This document shows positions 8,200 through 15,735 of a stretch of 43,140 nt of DNA, in pieces; position 1 is the stretch's first letter; every line of letters starts with the position of its first letter. Below the pieces are notes generated by a model. That model was not told the origin of the DNA and ran no database searches. It saw only the letters and a list, made by a program, of their open reading frames with translations. The translations under genes were made by a program, and so were the position numbers. Source of the DNA: a virus; the IMG/VR virus record IMGVR_UViG_3300028399_000011, positions 1 to 43,140 of that record; one strand, 5' to 3'.

Positions 8200-8226
8200 G
8201 GGAGGGCTTCGGCCCTCCCGCCTTTT
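8200..8226 (+). terminator. Terminator with UUCG tetraloop after the capsid gene
   Basis: GGGAGGGC (8200-8207), loop TTCG, GCCCTCCC (8212-8219), then GCCTTTT. The U-run is short, so partial read-through into the downstream structural genes is plausible. A matching hairpin follows the candidate ssDNA-binding gene at 30774-30801 on the other strand. Confidence 0.8.
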
Positions 8227-8232
8227 AACCAG

Positions 8233-8550
8233 ATGAACGACTATATCATCTTTAGGAAGAATCCACTTGGCCTCCCGATTGGGACGAGGCTGGAGCTGAC
8301 GGACTATGGATTTGAGAAGGTCATTTGTCGGCAAGTCGATGGGAGGAGTGTCGGTGTGGGGTACTATGGGATTGTGTACCCGACTGAGGCACTTGCGGAC
8401 TACGTTGTGAAGATTTGCAACGAAGGGTTTGATGAGAGGGCGTTTCTGAAGACCTATAGGAGGAGGACGCTTGAGGTAAAGCTGACGGAGGAAGAGGCGT
8501 CCTTTGACCCGGAGGAGTTTGGGTATCGGGAGCCTAGTAGGGAGGTGTAA
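8233..8550 (+). CDS. Hypothetical protein, 105 aa
   Basis: Begins MNDYIIFRKNPLGLPIGTRL at the ATG at 8233. It is predicted to be mixed sheet and helix with an acidic Glu-rich C-terminus. No family is recognised. The start lies only seven bases after the capsid terminator and has no SD of its own, so it depends on read-through and is perhaps weakly translated. Codon use is like the neighbours. Confidence 0.65.
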   Translation: MNDYIIFRKNPLGLPIGTRLELTDYGFEKVICRQVDGRSVGVGYYGIVYPTEALADYVVKICNEGFDERAFLKTYRRRTLEVKLTEEEASFDPEEFGYREPSREV

Positions 8551-8601
8551 CGGGGGCCGATATCGTAAGTGGTATTGGGGGCTAACTAGAGGAGGTGCGA
8601 A

Positions 8602-8655
8602 ATGGGCTGCAAAAAACATCGTAAGAAGGGCAAGATGCCGCCGAGGCGGAAGTAA
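8602..8655 (+). CDS. 17-residue basic microprotein
   Basis: A strong SD (AGAGGAGG, seven bases before the ATG) leads to a 17-codon frame encoding MGCKKHRKKGKMPPRRK, then TAA. Ten of 17 residues are Lys, Arg or His. The next gene starts three bases after the stop. The SD belongs to this ATG, not to the GTG at 8659, which argues that the peptide is made. A charge-neutralising or nucleic-acid-binding virion peptide is one possibility; the function is unknown. Confidence 0.55.
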   Translation: MGCKKHRKKGKMPPRRK

Positions 8656-8658
8656 GAA

Positions 8659-10164
8659 GTGGCTGGACCGACGATAGAAGGCACCTACACCGCTACGGCA
8701 AGCGGTGTTGAGACGTGGGACATCACGGGTGTCGTCATACCCTCTGGTCTCACGGACGGCCTTCTCATCGTCGGTAACAGCTACGAGTATGGTAACAACG
8801 GAAACGAGTCCAATGTTACTGGAGTGCAGATAGATCCTGGTGGGGCAAATCAGGCGGATTTTACCAAGATCAATAACGCGTCTGTCTTTGGATCGTATGG
8901 GAACGAGGCAAGCCTGTGGTACTTGGCCGATGCGAATATTCCACCTGCTGGAACTTATACCATCAGGATTACGACCAACCTGCCTAGTGGGTATGCCTAC
9001 ACGGTCTATGCGGCGAGTGGGTGTTATGTGCTGTCGGGCGCCAAGCAGACGGGGATCCCCGATGCGCAAAACACACAGACTGCGACGACGAGCACGGGAG
9101 TCACGACAAGCCTGACGACCGTGGCGGCGGACACCATTTTGATTGGTAGTTACTCGCAGGGGGATAATAACGCGCCGACCGCCAATTCTGGACAGACTGT
9201 TGCATGGGATTTAGCTAGTGGTACGAGTCGAGGGACGAGTTCCTATAAGCAGCTGACGAGTGCTGGGTCAGCATCGCTTGGATACACGCACGCATCGAGT
9301 AATCGCGTCGCGCATGCAATTGCATCGCTGGCAGCGTCTGGTGCGGCGACTAGGACCCTTACCACGTCGCTTGATGCGGCTTTGAGGAAGATTGGAGTTA
9401 CGAAGTCCACTACTCTTGATGCCGCGCTTCAGAAGCAAGGGCTGTCGTTGCAGACTACGCTCGATGCCGCGCTGCAGATAGCAAGGCAGCTGAGTGCGAC
9501 TGCCGATGCCGCGCTTCAAGGGAGCAAAGTAAAGACTACCACCCTAGATTCTGCTTTGCAGGCGCAAAGGCAGCTCCAAGCGACGCTAGATGCGGCGTTG
9601 CAAAAGGCACTCCAACTGAGTGTTACTCTTGATGCTGTGTTGCAGGATGGGAGTTCGACGACTAAGACACTCACGACTACCCTTGATGCGGCGGTGAAGG
9701 CTCTAAGAGGGCTTCAGGTGACGATGGATGCTGCTGTGAAGGCCATCGGGGTTCTGCGGCAAACGACGCTGGATGCGGCTATTCAGCGTGTGGGGAATTT
9801 GCTGAGTGTTGCGTTGGATGCCGTGCTTCAGCGGCAGCAGGCTTTGCAGGTTGTCCTTGATGCTGCGATTAAGGGTACGAAACAGAAGAGCGTTGTGCTG
9901 GATTCTGCCCTTGTGCGGCGGTATGCGCTTACGCTGTCTCTTGATGCGCAGTTGGTCTTCCAGCGGACGTTGGCTGCTACGCTTGACGCCGCTGTGAAGA
10001 AGCTCGGCTATACGCTGACCCTGACTGTAGATGCGTTCATTCGGCCGCCGGATGGGGTATGGCCAAAGGAAGGGAGTGTGAACAGCTCCTGGACGGCGGA
10101 AGGGGATGTTAGTTCCTCCTGGACGAAGGAGGGGGATGTCAGTTCGTCTTGGACGAAGGGGTGA
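8659..10164 (+). CDS. Repeat-containing structural protein (LDAAL repeats)
   Basis: 501 aa from a GTG start. Residues 1-225 form a beta-rich, Thr/Ser/Gly-rich domain typical of phage surface proteins. About residues 234-462 are 16 imperfect repeats of 14-18 residues around a TLDAALQ core. The C-terminus has three short repeats around EGDVSSSWTK. There is no enzymatic motif. It lies between capsid and tail-fibre genes, so a virion surface fibre or decoration is likely, but this is inference. The GTG is supported by position rather than by a clear SD. Confidence 0.65.
   Translation: MAGPTIEGTYTATASGVETWDITGVVIPSGLTDGLLIVGNSYEYGNNGNESNVTGVQIDPGGANQADFTKINNASVFGSYGNEASLWYLADANIPPAGTYTIRITTNLPSGYAYTVYAASGCYVLSGAKQTGIPDAQNTQTATTSTGVTTSLTTVAADTILIGSYSQGDNNAPTANSGQTVAWDLASGTSRGTSSYKQLTSAGSASLGYTHASSNRVAHAIASLAASGAATRTLTTSLDAALRKIGVTKSTTLDAALQKQGLSLQTTLDAALQIARQLSATADAALQGSKVKTTTLDSALQAQRQLQATLDAALQKALQLSVTLDAVLQDGSSTTKTLTTTLDAAVKALRGLQVTMDAAVKAIGVLRQTTLDAAIQRVGNLLSVALDAVLQRQQALQVVLDAAIKGTKQKSVVLDSALVRRYALTLSLDAQLVFQRTLAATLDAAVKKLGYTLTLTVDAFIRPPDGVWPKEGSVNSSWTAEGDVSSSWTKEGDVSSSWTKG
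9369..10044 (+). repeat. In-gene tandem repeats encoding LDAAL units
   Basis: Sixteen copies of a degenerate 42-54 bp unit whose core codons read Thr/Ser-Leu-Asp-Ala-Ala-Leu/Val (for example at 9369, 9414, 9459, 9585, 9768). Copies are alike in protein but variable in DNA (GATGCG, GATGCC, GATGCT, GATTCT), so the repetition is old or selected at protein level. Confidence 0.85.
10068..10161 (+). repeat. In-gene C-terminal repeats (EGDVSSSWTK)
   Basis: Three consecutive 30-33 bp units encoding EGSVNSSWTA, EGDVSSSWTK and EGDVSSSWTK at the C-terminus of the LDAAL protein. The last two are nearly identical in DNA, which points to recent duplication. Confidence 0.8.
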
Positions 10165-10167
10165 GAG

Positions 10168-10665
10168 ATGGTTGCGACGGTACGAGTTGTTGAGAAGAAT
10201 GGGAGTTCGACCAGTCCTACTCTAACGCAGAAGGACGGCGGAACGGTCCGCTTTAAGAATGCGGACGATGCGAATGTGGATTTGAACAATCCGATGGTGA
10301 TCCCGAGTAGTGGGAGTGATTGGAGCTTTGAGAAGTGGCTCCGGCTCGAGATCACCGGCGGGACGTTCACGGAGATTACCAATTTGAAGTTCTATACGGA
10401 TGGGCAGAATAACTTCGGAACTGGTGTGAATCTGTGGGCGAAGAACGTGGCGACGTATGCCACGCCGGCAGAAGGGACAGGAAGTACGGGCTACACCGAT
10501 GCCTTTACTTATACGTCGAGCGCCCCGCTGAATTTGGGAGCTGGGCCGTACACGGCAACCGGTGAGATTGGGGATCATGTTGTGATGCTCCTTGAGGTGC
10601 AAAGCTCGGCGTCGAGTGGGGTGCTATCTGGGGAGACGGTCACGTTCTCCTACGACGAGATTTAG
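10168..10665 (+). CDS. Putative virion surface protein, 165 aa
   Basis: The ATG follows the previous stop by three bases, with a GGGGTGAGAG-type SD overlapping that stop. The product is beta-rich with alternating hydrophobic residues and many Gly/Thr/Ser (for example TNLKFYTDGQNNFGTGVNLW) and no Cys, the look of a small jelly-roll or head-decoration domain. No family is recognised with confidence. It sits within the fibre block. Confidence 0.65.
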   Translation: MVATVRVVEKNGSSTSPTLTQKDGGTVRFKNADDANVDLNNPMVIPSSGSDWSFEKWLRLEITGGTFTEITNLKFYTDGQNNFGTGVNLWAKNVATYATPAEGTGSTGYTDAFTYTSSAPLNLGAGPYTATGEIGDHVVMLLEVQSSASSGVLSGETVTFSYDEI

Positions 10666-10666
10666 G

Positions 10667-10909
10667 ATGGACGCCTCCAAGTACAATCGTATTGTGCATG
10701 AGGATGGGTCCATCCAGGTGGATGGAGATGGAGTTAAGCTCCTTGTGATGAATGATGGCCAGGCGAAGGCGTTCTCTCGTGTAGGGCTTCGGGTTGGTGT
10801 TAGAGGTCCGGAGAGCGCGGTGCGCTGGCTTGTGGGGGAGCTGAATGGCGTGCGGGTGTATGTAAGCCCGGAGGCTGTTATCCTTACGACGCAAGATTTG
10901 TATCCGTGA
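10667..10909 (+). CDS. Hypothetical protein, 80 aa
   Basis: The ATG at 10667 lies one base after the previous stop and has only a weak SD. The product begins MDASKYNRIVHEDGSIQVDG and is beta-rich, ending in SPEAVILTTQDLYP. Probably a small structural accessory of the fibre genes; not recognised. Confidence 0.6.
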   Translation: MDASKYNRIVHEDGSIQVDGDGVKLLVMNDGQAKAFSRVGLRVGVRGPESAVRWLVGELNGVRVYVSPEAVILTTQDLYP

Positions 10910-10918
10910 GGGAAGAAG

Positions 10919-12574
10919 ATGCCGATTGAGAATGCGACGTACATCTCGCAGCTGGATCCGAACAATCCGCAGGGGAATGTGCGGAAGGTTCTTGAGGGGG
11001 ATGATGAACTGCGGCAGCTCAAGAGCGTGTTGCAGAATACCTTTCCGAATGCGAATGGGGCGATCAATCCTACGCCGGCGGAATTCAATATCCTTGTCGG
11101 AGCGACGATTACCACTGCGCAGTTGAATAGGCTTGGTGGGCTTGGGGGGACTGCTTCGCGGGCTGTAGTCACGGATTCGAGTGGGAATCTGTCCGAGAGT
11201 TCTGTGACTTCGACGGAGCTGGGCTATCTGTCTGGCGCCACTAGTAATATTCAGGGGCAGATTGACAACATTCTGCCCTCTGCAGCCAGTGGGAATCTTC
11301 TGCCTAATTCAGACTTTGAGGTTGATGACAATGGAGATGGTGTTCCTAACGGATGGGACGTTACCACTTATAGTGGTGGGAGTCAGTCTTTGGACACTTC
11401 TACGTTTGCCACCGGATCTAAGAGTGTAAAATTCACTTCAACGTCAGTGGCGAATGGTGGTGGTTACTTGTTAAGTGCCAACTACATACCGGCCTATGAA
11501 GGAGATGTGTTTGAGCTGTCGTATTTGGTAAAAGCCGCCAATACTGGAGTGTCCCATGCCGTGCAGTTTTACTTTTACGACTCCGCTGGGACTTTAATTG
11601 ACTCTGCCAACACGACTCAGTTGTCTGATACGCCGACAAGCTGGACCAGGTTTAGCCTGGTTGCTCGAGCCCCGGCCAATGCCGCCAAGTTGAAGATTAT
11701 AATGGTTGGCGGGTATCCCAATGTTGGGGCGTCAACTGGATCTATTTGGTTTGATAATGTGATGCTGCTACGACAGCATGTGAGGGAAACCCCCGAGTGG
11801 CTCTGGAGTTTTGACTCTGGCGGCTTGGGATTCGATGCTCAAGGGACGGACCTGAATTACACCACCAACACTACACTTACTGACAATTTTATTAGTTGTC
11901 GTACTTTCACTGTGCAGAGTGGGGTCACTGTTACTACGGCGGGGTTGCTTGTTGTGCGGGCTAGGCGGTCCATTACCATTTATGGAACGATAAATGGTAA
12001 GGGTCTCGGTGCAGCTGGTGGTGCCTCCGACACGGCTGGTGCAGATGGGTTGCTTGGTGGAGGTGGTGGGGGAGGTGGAGGAATGGAATTCTCTCCCTAT
12101 ACTAAAGGAAAAAATGGAGGTTACGGCCTGTATCGTTACGGCTATGGGGCGGGGGGCAGGCCTGGAAGCAGTGCTCCTGCTATTACCAGCTCTGCTCTTA
12201 ATCTGTTTAAGATGTTCGGCCCAATGCCTATGATTGATTTCTCTTCGCTGGCGCTCGGAGGTGGGGGCGGTGGCGGAGGCGCCAATGGTGGAAGTGCTGG
12301 TGGTGCTGGCGGGGCTTTTGTGATGTTGGTAGCTCCCACTATTCAGCTCATTGGGGGACATTCCATCAATGTGAGTGGTAATAACGGCGGTGCTTGTGGA
12401 GCCGACTATGGAGCCGGAGGTGGTGGCGGAGGCGGCTGCGTTGCTTTGATTTATCAGTATCTTAGCGGCACGCCTAATGCAGTGCTAACTGGTGGGTCTG
12501 CCGGTAGTTGTTCCAACTCATACAGGCGAGCTGGGAATGGTGCTAGTGGTCAGCTGATTCAGGTGCAAGTATGA
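10919..12574 (+). CDS. Tail fibre / receptor-binding protein, glycine-rich
   Basis: 551 aa. The N-terminus (YISQLDPNNPQG, EGDDELRQLKSVLQNTFPN) is the common phage tail-fibre attachment segment. Residues about 125-290 (NLLPNSDFEVDDNGDGVPNG to SIWFDNVMLLR) look like a carbohydrate-binding jelly-roll module. The C-terminal third has several poly-glycine runs (eight or more Gly) separated by short aromatic or Ser/Thr loops, as in polyglycine-helix adhesins such as phage S16 gp38. This supports host-receptor binding. The C-terminus overlaps the lysozyme start by four bases. Confidence 0.85.
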   Translation: MPIENATYISQLDPNNPQGNVRKVLEGDDELRQLKSVLQNTFPNANGAINPTPAEFNILVGATITTAQLNRLGGLGGTASRAVVTDSSGNLSESSVTSTELGYLSGATSNIQGQIDNILPSAASGNLLPNSDFEVDDNGDGVPNGWDVTTYSGGSQSLDTSTFATGSKSVKFTSTSVANGGGYLLSANYIPAYEGDVFELSYLVKAANTGVSHAVQFYFYDSAGTLIDSANTTQLSDTPTSWTRFSLVARAPANAAKLKIIMVGGYPNVGASTGSIWFDNVMLLRQHVRETPEWLWSFDSGGLGFDAQGTDLNYTTNTTLTDNFISCRTFTVQSGVTVTTAGLLVVRARRSITIYGTINGKGLGAAGGASDTAGADGLLGGGGGGGGGMEFSPYTKGKNGGYGLYRYGYGAGGRPGSSAPAITSSALNLFKMFGPMPMIDFSSLALGGGGGGGGANGGSAGGAGGAFVMLVAPTIQLIGGHSINVSGNNGGACGADYGAGGGGGGGCVALIYQYLSGTPNAVLTGGSAGSCSNSYRRAGNGASGQLIQVQV

Positions 12575-12990
12575 GCTGGCGAGAGGATGTCAAGAAGGCT
12601 CTTGAGCGGGATGAGGGACGCATTCCGTATGCTTATCAGGACTCTGAGGGGTATTGGACTATTGGCGTTGGGCACCTTATTGATAAGCGCCTTGGTGGTC
12701 GGCTTCCTGAGCATATTATTGATGCGTTGCTTGAGTACGATATTGAGTTGGCCATTGCGGAGGCGCGGGCGTTCTTGTGGTTTGAGGAGCTGAGTGACGC
12801 TAGGAAGGCGGTAATTGTGAACATGATGTTCAATCTTGGATTGAGGAAGTTTAAGGGATTCAAGAGGATGATTGCGGCGCTGGAGAGGGGAGATTATGAG
12901 GCCGCGGCTGATGAGATGCTGGACTCTAAGTGGGCTCGTCAGGTTGGGCCGCGGGCGGTGAGACTTGCGCAGCAGATGAGGGCTGGTTGA
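12571..12990 (+). CDS. Endolysin, T4-type lysozyme (GH24)
   Basis: 139 aa. E15, D24 and T30 stand at the spacing of the T4 lysozyme catalytic residues E11, D20 and T26, within RDEGRIPYAYQDSEGYW and the TIGVGH signature. It cleaves the glycan strands of peptidoglycan. The length is close to the family's usual 140-165. There is no signal peptide, so it needs a holin to reach the wall. It is coupled to the tail fibre by ATGA and overlaps the next start (TGATG). Confidence 0.95.
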   Translation: MSWREDVKKALERDEGRIPYAYQDSEGYWTIGVGHLIDKRLGGRLPEHIIDALLEYDIELAIAEARAFLWFEELSDARKAVIVNMMFNLGLRKFKGFKRMIAALERGDYEAAADEMLDSKWARQVGPRAVRLAQQMRAG

Positions 12991-13250
12991 TGAATGGGAA
13001 TCCGATGAAGTGGTGGCCTCTTGTAATGACGGCGGCGGCTGTTGTGGCGTCGTTCTCGGCGTCGCAGGTGCAGATTGCCGCGAATGAGAAGGCAATTACG
13101 AAGTTGCAAAAGAGGGAGGAGAGCCAAATTCGGACTGAGGAGCAGGTGAAGCAACTCAAGAGGGACCTTGAGGAAGTGAAGCAGGCGGTGGATAAAAATA
13201 GTCAGAAGTTGGATAGGATTCTCTACGAGATGAGGAGGCAAGCGAGATGA
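12990..13250 (+). CDS. Membrane-anchored coiled-coil protein of the lysis cassette
   Basis: 86 aa. One hydrophobic segment (about residues 7-24, KWWPLVMTAAAVVASFSASQ) is followed by a long charged heptad-like helix to the C-terminus. Start ATG at 12990 overlaps the lysozyme stop. One membrane segment with a coiled coil fits a holin- or spanin-accessory protein; it could also be the holin. Exact role is uncertain. Confidence 0.7.
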   Translation: MNGNPMKWWPLVMTAAAVVASFSASQVQIAANEKAITKLQKREESQIRTEEQVKQLKRDLEEVKQAVDKNSQKLDRILYEMRRQAR

Positions 13251-13435
13251 AGAATGTGTTTCGGACTCCGGTGAAGGAGCAAATCAAGTCTAAGGGCTTC
13301 CTGGCTGGCTGGGGGCTCGTTGGGCTTGGAGTCTTTTTGATGGTGGAAAGGGCCGAATATGGCTCCGGCATCCAGGTGCTGCTATTTGGCCTGGGGATTC
13401 TGGGGCTGCGGGACAAGCTGGGAGAAGGGCAATGA
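13247..13435 (+). CDS. Putative holin, 62 aa
   Basis: Two predicted membrane segments (about 18-33 GFLAGWGLVGLGVFLM and 40-55 SGIQVLLFGLGILGLR) with a charged N-terminus and a short charged tail. Size and topology suit a small class II-like holin next to the lysozyme. ATGA overlaps link it to both neighbours. There is no family assignment, so holin is inferred from topology and position. Confidence 0.6.
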   Translation: MKNVFRTPVKEQIKSKGFLAGWGLVGLGVFLMVERAEYGSGIQVLLFGLGILGLRDKLGEGQ

Positions 13436-13833
13436 GGGTAGACTGGGGAGCAGTCTGGGTAGTGTTCTTCCTTGTGGTCGCTGTCCTTGGGCTGCTCGCA
13501 GAAGCATCGAAGGCCGCGCCTACTGCGGAAGTGGTGTATTCGCAGAGCTGGTGTAAGGCCGCCGGCGGCAAGCACCAATTCCGTGTTACGCATCCGGTGA
13601 CTGGGGAGCTGGTAGGGTTTGCGGATTGCGTGACGGATAAGTGGGCGGTGGAGGTGGAGAAGGAACGGAGGTGGTATCAGGCCGTGGGCCAGAGCCTTAT
13701 GTATGCGCAGTATACTGGACTACGGGCGAAGATAGTCCTCATTGGGAAGGAATATGGCAAATACCACCTGCGGCTGTTGAATATGATTTGGAACTACCAG
13801 CTTCCAATCGAGGTGGAGGTGATTGCGCCATGA
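13432..13833 (+). CDS. Secreted PD-(D/E)XK nuclease-like protein
   Basis: 133 aa with an N-terminal hydrophobic signal or anchor (about residues 7-24, VWVVFFLVVAVLGLLAEA). The rest resembles a conserved small secreted family: FADCVTDKWAVEVEKERRW, then AVGQSLMYAQYTGLRAKIVL. The D, E-V-E and downstream Q-S-L-x-Y-A are the pattern of a restriction-endonuclease-like fold (Asp, Glu-x-Glu/Lys, Gln). It may be exported to the periplasm; substrate unknown. Finding it between holin and spanin genes is unusual. Confidence 0.55.
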   Translation: MRVDWGAVWVVFFLVVAVLGLLAEASKAAPTAEVVYSQSWCKAAGGKHQFRVTHPVTGELVGFADCVTDKWAVEVEKERRWYQAVGQSLMYAQYTGLRAKIVLIGKEYGKYHLRLLNMIWNYQLPIEVEVIAP

Positions 13834-14009
13834 GCAAGGTTGTGGATTTAGCGGAGTGGAAAGAGGAAAAGGAGCGGTCTGACTTCAGCTTCGTGGCGAC
13901 GTGTGGGGAGTGTGGAGGGCAGAGTCTGGTGATTCACATGGATGGGTCGCTGGAGTGCCCGAAGTGCGAGCGCATTCTGAAGGCGCGGGTGAGCGTGGAG
14001 TTCGAGTGA
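13830..14009 (+). CDS. Zinc-ribbon protein, 59 aa
   Basis: The start ATG at 13830 overlaps the previous stop. Two Cys pairs, CGEC and CPKC, about 17 residues apart, form a classical zinc ribbon. The N-terminal 20 residues are charged helix. It likely binds nucleic acid or protein; no more specific family is recognised. Confidence 0.7.
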   Translation: MSKVVDLAEWKEEKERSDFSFVATCGECGGQSLVIHMDGSLECPKCERILKARVSVEFE

Positions 14010-14010
14010 G

Positions 14011-14379
14011 ATGAGGATGTGGCTGACGTTTGGAGGACTATTGGCGATTGTCGTCCTCGTCTTTGGCGCGGCGGTCGCTGGGTGGAGCTACTGCAAGTAT
14101 CGGACGGAACGTGGACTCGCTGCGAAGGTACAGGAGTTGGAGAGGCAGCGGGCGGATCTTGAGAGGCAGATCGGGGAGATGGCTGTCGCCCTGAGTAAGG
14201 AGACGAATAGGGTACGGGTCGTCTACAGGGATTTGCGTAGGGAGGTGGAGAGGCGTGAACGTGAAGTTCCTAATGCTAGGTGTCTTGATGATGGGGATGT
14301 TCGGCTGCTCAACGCGGCCGCTAGTGGTGCAGGAATCGCCGCGCTTTCCGGAAGGATTACTGAGCGCCCGCTGCCCTGA
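14011..14379 (+). CDS. Rz-like inner-membrane spanin
   Basis: 122 aa: one N-terminal membrane segment (about residues 4-27, WLTFGGLLAIVVLVFGAAVA) followed by a long charged coiled coil (about 35-88). This is the i-spanin layout, with the body reaching across the periplasm to the o-spanin. The 3' third overlaps the lipoprotein gene at 14255 in another frame, the known Rz/Rz1 arrangement. Spanins fuse inner and outer membranes in Gram-negative lysis. Confidence 0.8.
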   Translation: MRMWLTFGGLLAIVVLVFGAAVAGWSYCKYRTERGLAAKVQELERQRADLERQIGEMAVALSKETNRVRVVYRDLRREVERREREVPNARCLDDGDVRLLNAAASGAGIAALSGRITERPLP

Positions 14380-14521
14380 GGAGCTGCCGAAGCTGCGGAC
14401 CGGCAGCAGGAATGATATCCGCCGCACGATGCTCGCATGGGCGGAGGAATATCATCTTTGCCGGGTGCAAGTGGATGCGTTGAGGGAGACAATCCGTAAG
14501 GTGCAGGAGGGAAGGAAGTGA
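14255..14521 (+). CDS. Rz1-like outer-membrane spanin lipoprotein
   Basis: 88 aa from a GTG start. The N-terminus MNVKFLMLGVLMMGMFGC is a lipoprotein signal with a lipobox-like sequence ending at Cys18. The mature part contains Pro-rich and charged segments ending in a helical tail. It starts inside the Rz-like gene in another frame and ends beyond it, the overlapping type of Rz/Rz1 pair. An alternative start is the next GTG two codons downstream. This gene is the best evidence for a Gram-negative host. Confidence 0.8.
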   Translation: MNVKFLMLGVLMMGMFGCSTRPLVVQESPRFPEGLLSARCPEELPKLRTGSRNDIRRTMLAWAEEYHLCRVQVDALRETIRKVQEGRK

Positions 14522-14931
14522 GGAGAAGTATTGTCGGAATAGTGCTCTTTGCATGTGTTGCTGGCGTGAGTGCGGGAGAGATTGGATTTGGGATTGTCAT
14601 CAACGGGCAGTCGCTTGGATGGACAATTCGAGGCGTTGACAACAATGTAGAGGTTGGGGTTGTTGTCAGGGACACTGCGCGGTGGTACGCCGCGGCGCTT
14701 GGAAAAGACGGTAGGGTGGCTGCCGGTGGTATGTTTGGGAAGGATGTCCGCCCCTATGCTGCGTTGAGGGGAAGTGGGAGCGATGGCTATGTGGGGGTAG
14801 AGACGGATTTGTGGAGTGTTTGGGGAGTTGGGGTGCTACTTACGAAGGAGGAGGAGGGGATCCCTACTGTGGTCGAGGAGAAGGAAGAAGAAAAATGTGA
14901 GAAATATGACCATCCCCCGCCTTGCATTTAG
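14518..14931 (+). CDS. Secreted glycine-rich beta protein, 137 aa
   Basis: GTG start overlapping the o-spanin stop (GTGA). A clear signal peptide (RRSIVGIVLFACVAGVSAG) is followed by short alternating strands (IGFGIVINGQSLGWTI, VEVGVVVRDTARWYAAAL) and an acidic C-terminus with KEEEEK-like runs and CEKYDHPPPC. The pattern could be a small outer-membrane barrel or a periplasmic protein. No family is recognised. Location next to spanins suggests envelope function. Confidence 0.65.
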   Translation: MRRSIVGIVLFACVAGVSAGEIGFGIVINGQSLGWTIRGVDNNVEVGVVVRDTARWYAAALGKDGRVAAGGMFGKDVRPYAALRGSGSDGYVGVETDLWSVWGVGVLLTKEEEGIPTVVEEKEEEKCEKYDHPPPCI

Positions 14932-14941
14932 GAGGTGACTT

Positions 14942-15082
14942 ATGCCAAAGGCGTTCGAAGATTGTCGTCGGCGCGGTGGGAAGATTAGGACGAGGAATCT
15001 ACCGGGGAATCGCTACCAGCATATTTGCATCTTGGATGGGAAGGTATACCCTGGTGAGATCAAGAGGAAGAAGGGCAAATGA
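14942..15082 (+). CDS. Small conserved podophage protein, 46 aa
   Basis: A short gene with a strong SD (AGGAGGTGACTT before the ATG). The product begins MPKAFEDCRRRGGKIRT and includes a HICILDGKVYPGEIK hairpin. Very basic. Proteins of this length and pattern are common before tail-adaptor genes in podophages, but no function is established to my knowledge. The stop overlaps the adaptor start (ATGA). Confidence 0.75.
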   Translation: MPKAFEDCRRRGGKIRTRNLPGNRYQHICILDGKVYPGEIKRKKGK

Positions 15083-15735
15083 AGCGCGACGCTGGGGTTG
15101 ACCTTATCATGTCGTGGCTGGGTGCGAGGACCAGCGCGACGCTGAGGGATAAGGTCATCGCGAATATGTCGTATGTGCAGGAGACTCTTGAGACTGAGGA
15201 GCAGGTCCTGCCGTGGTTCCTCGTGACGACGAATGCGAGTACGACTACTGTCACCGGGAATGAGAGGGTGCAGCTGCCGGATGACTTCCTTGTAGAGTAT
15301 GAGCCCAGTGCGCTTTGGATTAAGGATAGCAGTGGGAAGTACGTGGAGTTGGTCAAGGAGGATATCGACTACATTACGAAGAAGTATGAAGGAAAGGCAA
15401 ACGGGCTGCCAAAGTATTATGCACTGGTGGGGAATTACTTTTACTTCCGGCCAATTCCGGACAATGTGTACACCATTCGGATGAAATACTATGCCAGGGA
15501 TGCTAGTATTGCGGGGACGTATGGGGATGCGAACAATATTGAGAACAAGTGGCTGAAGTTCGCAAGCGGATTGGTTCTTCCCCTTACGGCCGCTCTTACT
15601 GCGACTAGGGATTTGCAAGATCCCAATAAGGCCGCCGCGTATCAAGGGGAGGTCCAGGCGGCAAGGATTAAGCTCATTCAGCGGACTCAGGATGTCCTGC
15701 ACACGAATATGAAGATGAACATGGGGGATGACTGA
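15079..15735 (+). CDS. Tail adaptor (tail tubular protein A-like)
   Basis: 218 aa. The segment VQLPDDFLVEYEPSALWIKD, followed by GLPKYYALVGNYFYFRPIPD and YTIRMKYYARD, is the pattern of short-tail adaptor proteins of podoviruses (T7 gp11 and SU10-type adaptor families). These form the ring joining the portal to the nozzle. The helical N-terminus and the size match the family. It directly precedes the nozzle-like gene, as in related phages. Confidence 0.82.
   Translation: MKRDAGVDLIMSWLGARTSATLRDKVIANMSYVQETLETEEQVLPWFLVTTNASTTTVTGNERVQLPDDFLVEYEPSALWIKDSSGKYVELVKEDIDYITKKYEGKANGLPKYYALVGNYFYFRPIPDNVYTIRMKYYARDASIAGTYGDANNIENKWLKFASGLVLPLTAALTATRDLQDPNKAAAYQGEVQAARIKLIQRTQDVLHTNMKMNMGDD

Noticed and set aside
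9369-10044. Possible CRISPR array or minisatellite
   Set aside because: The units are coding, in frame, variable in DNA and have no unique spacers.
10919-12574. Diversity-generating retroelement variable region in the tail fibre
   Set aside because: No reverse transcriptase gene or template repeat is present; the glycine-rich loops explain the variation seen.
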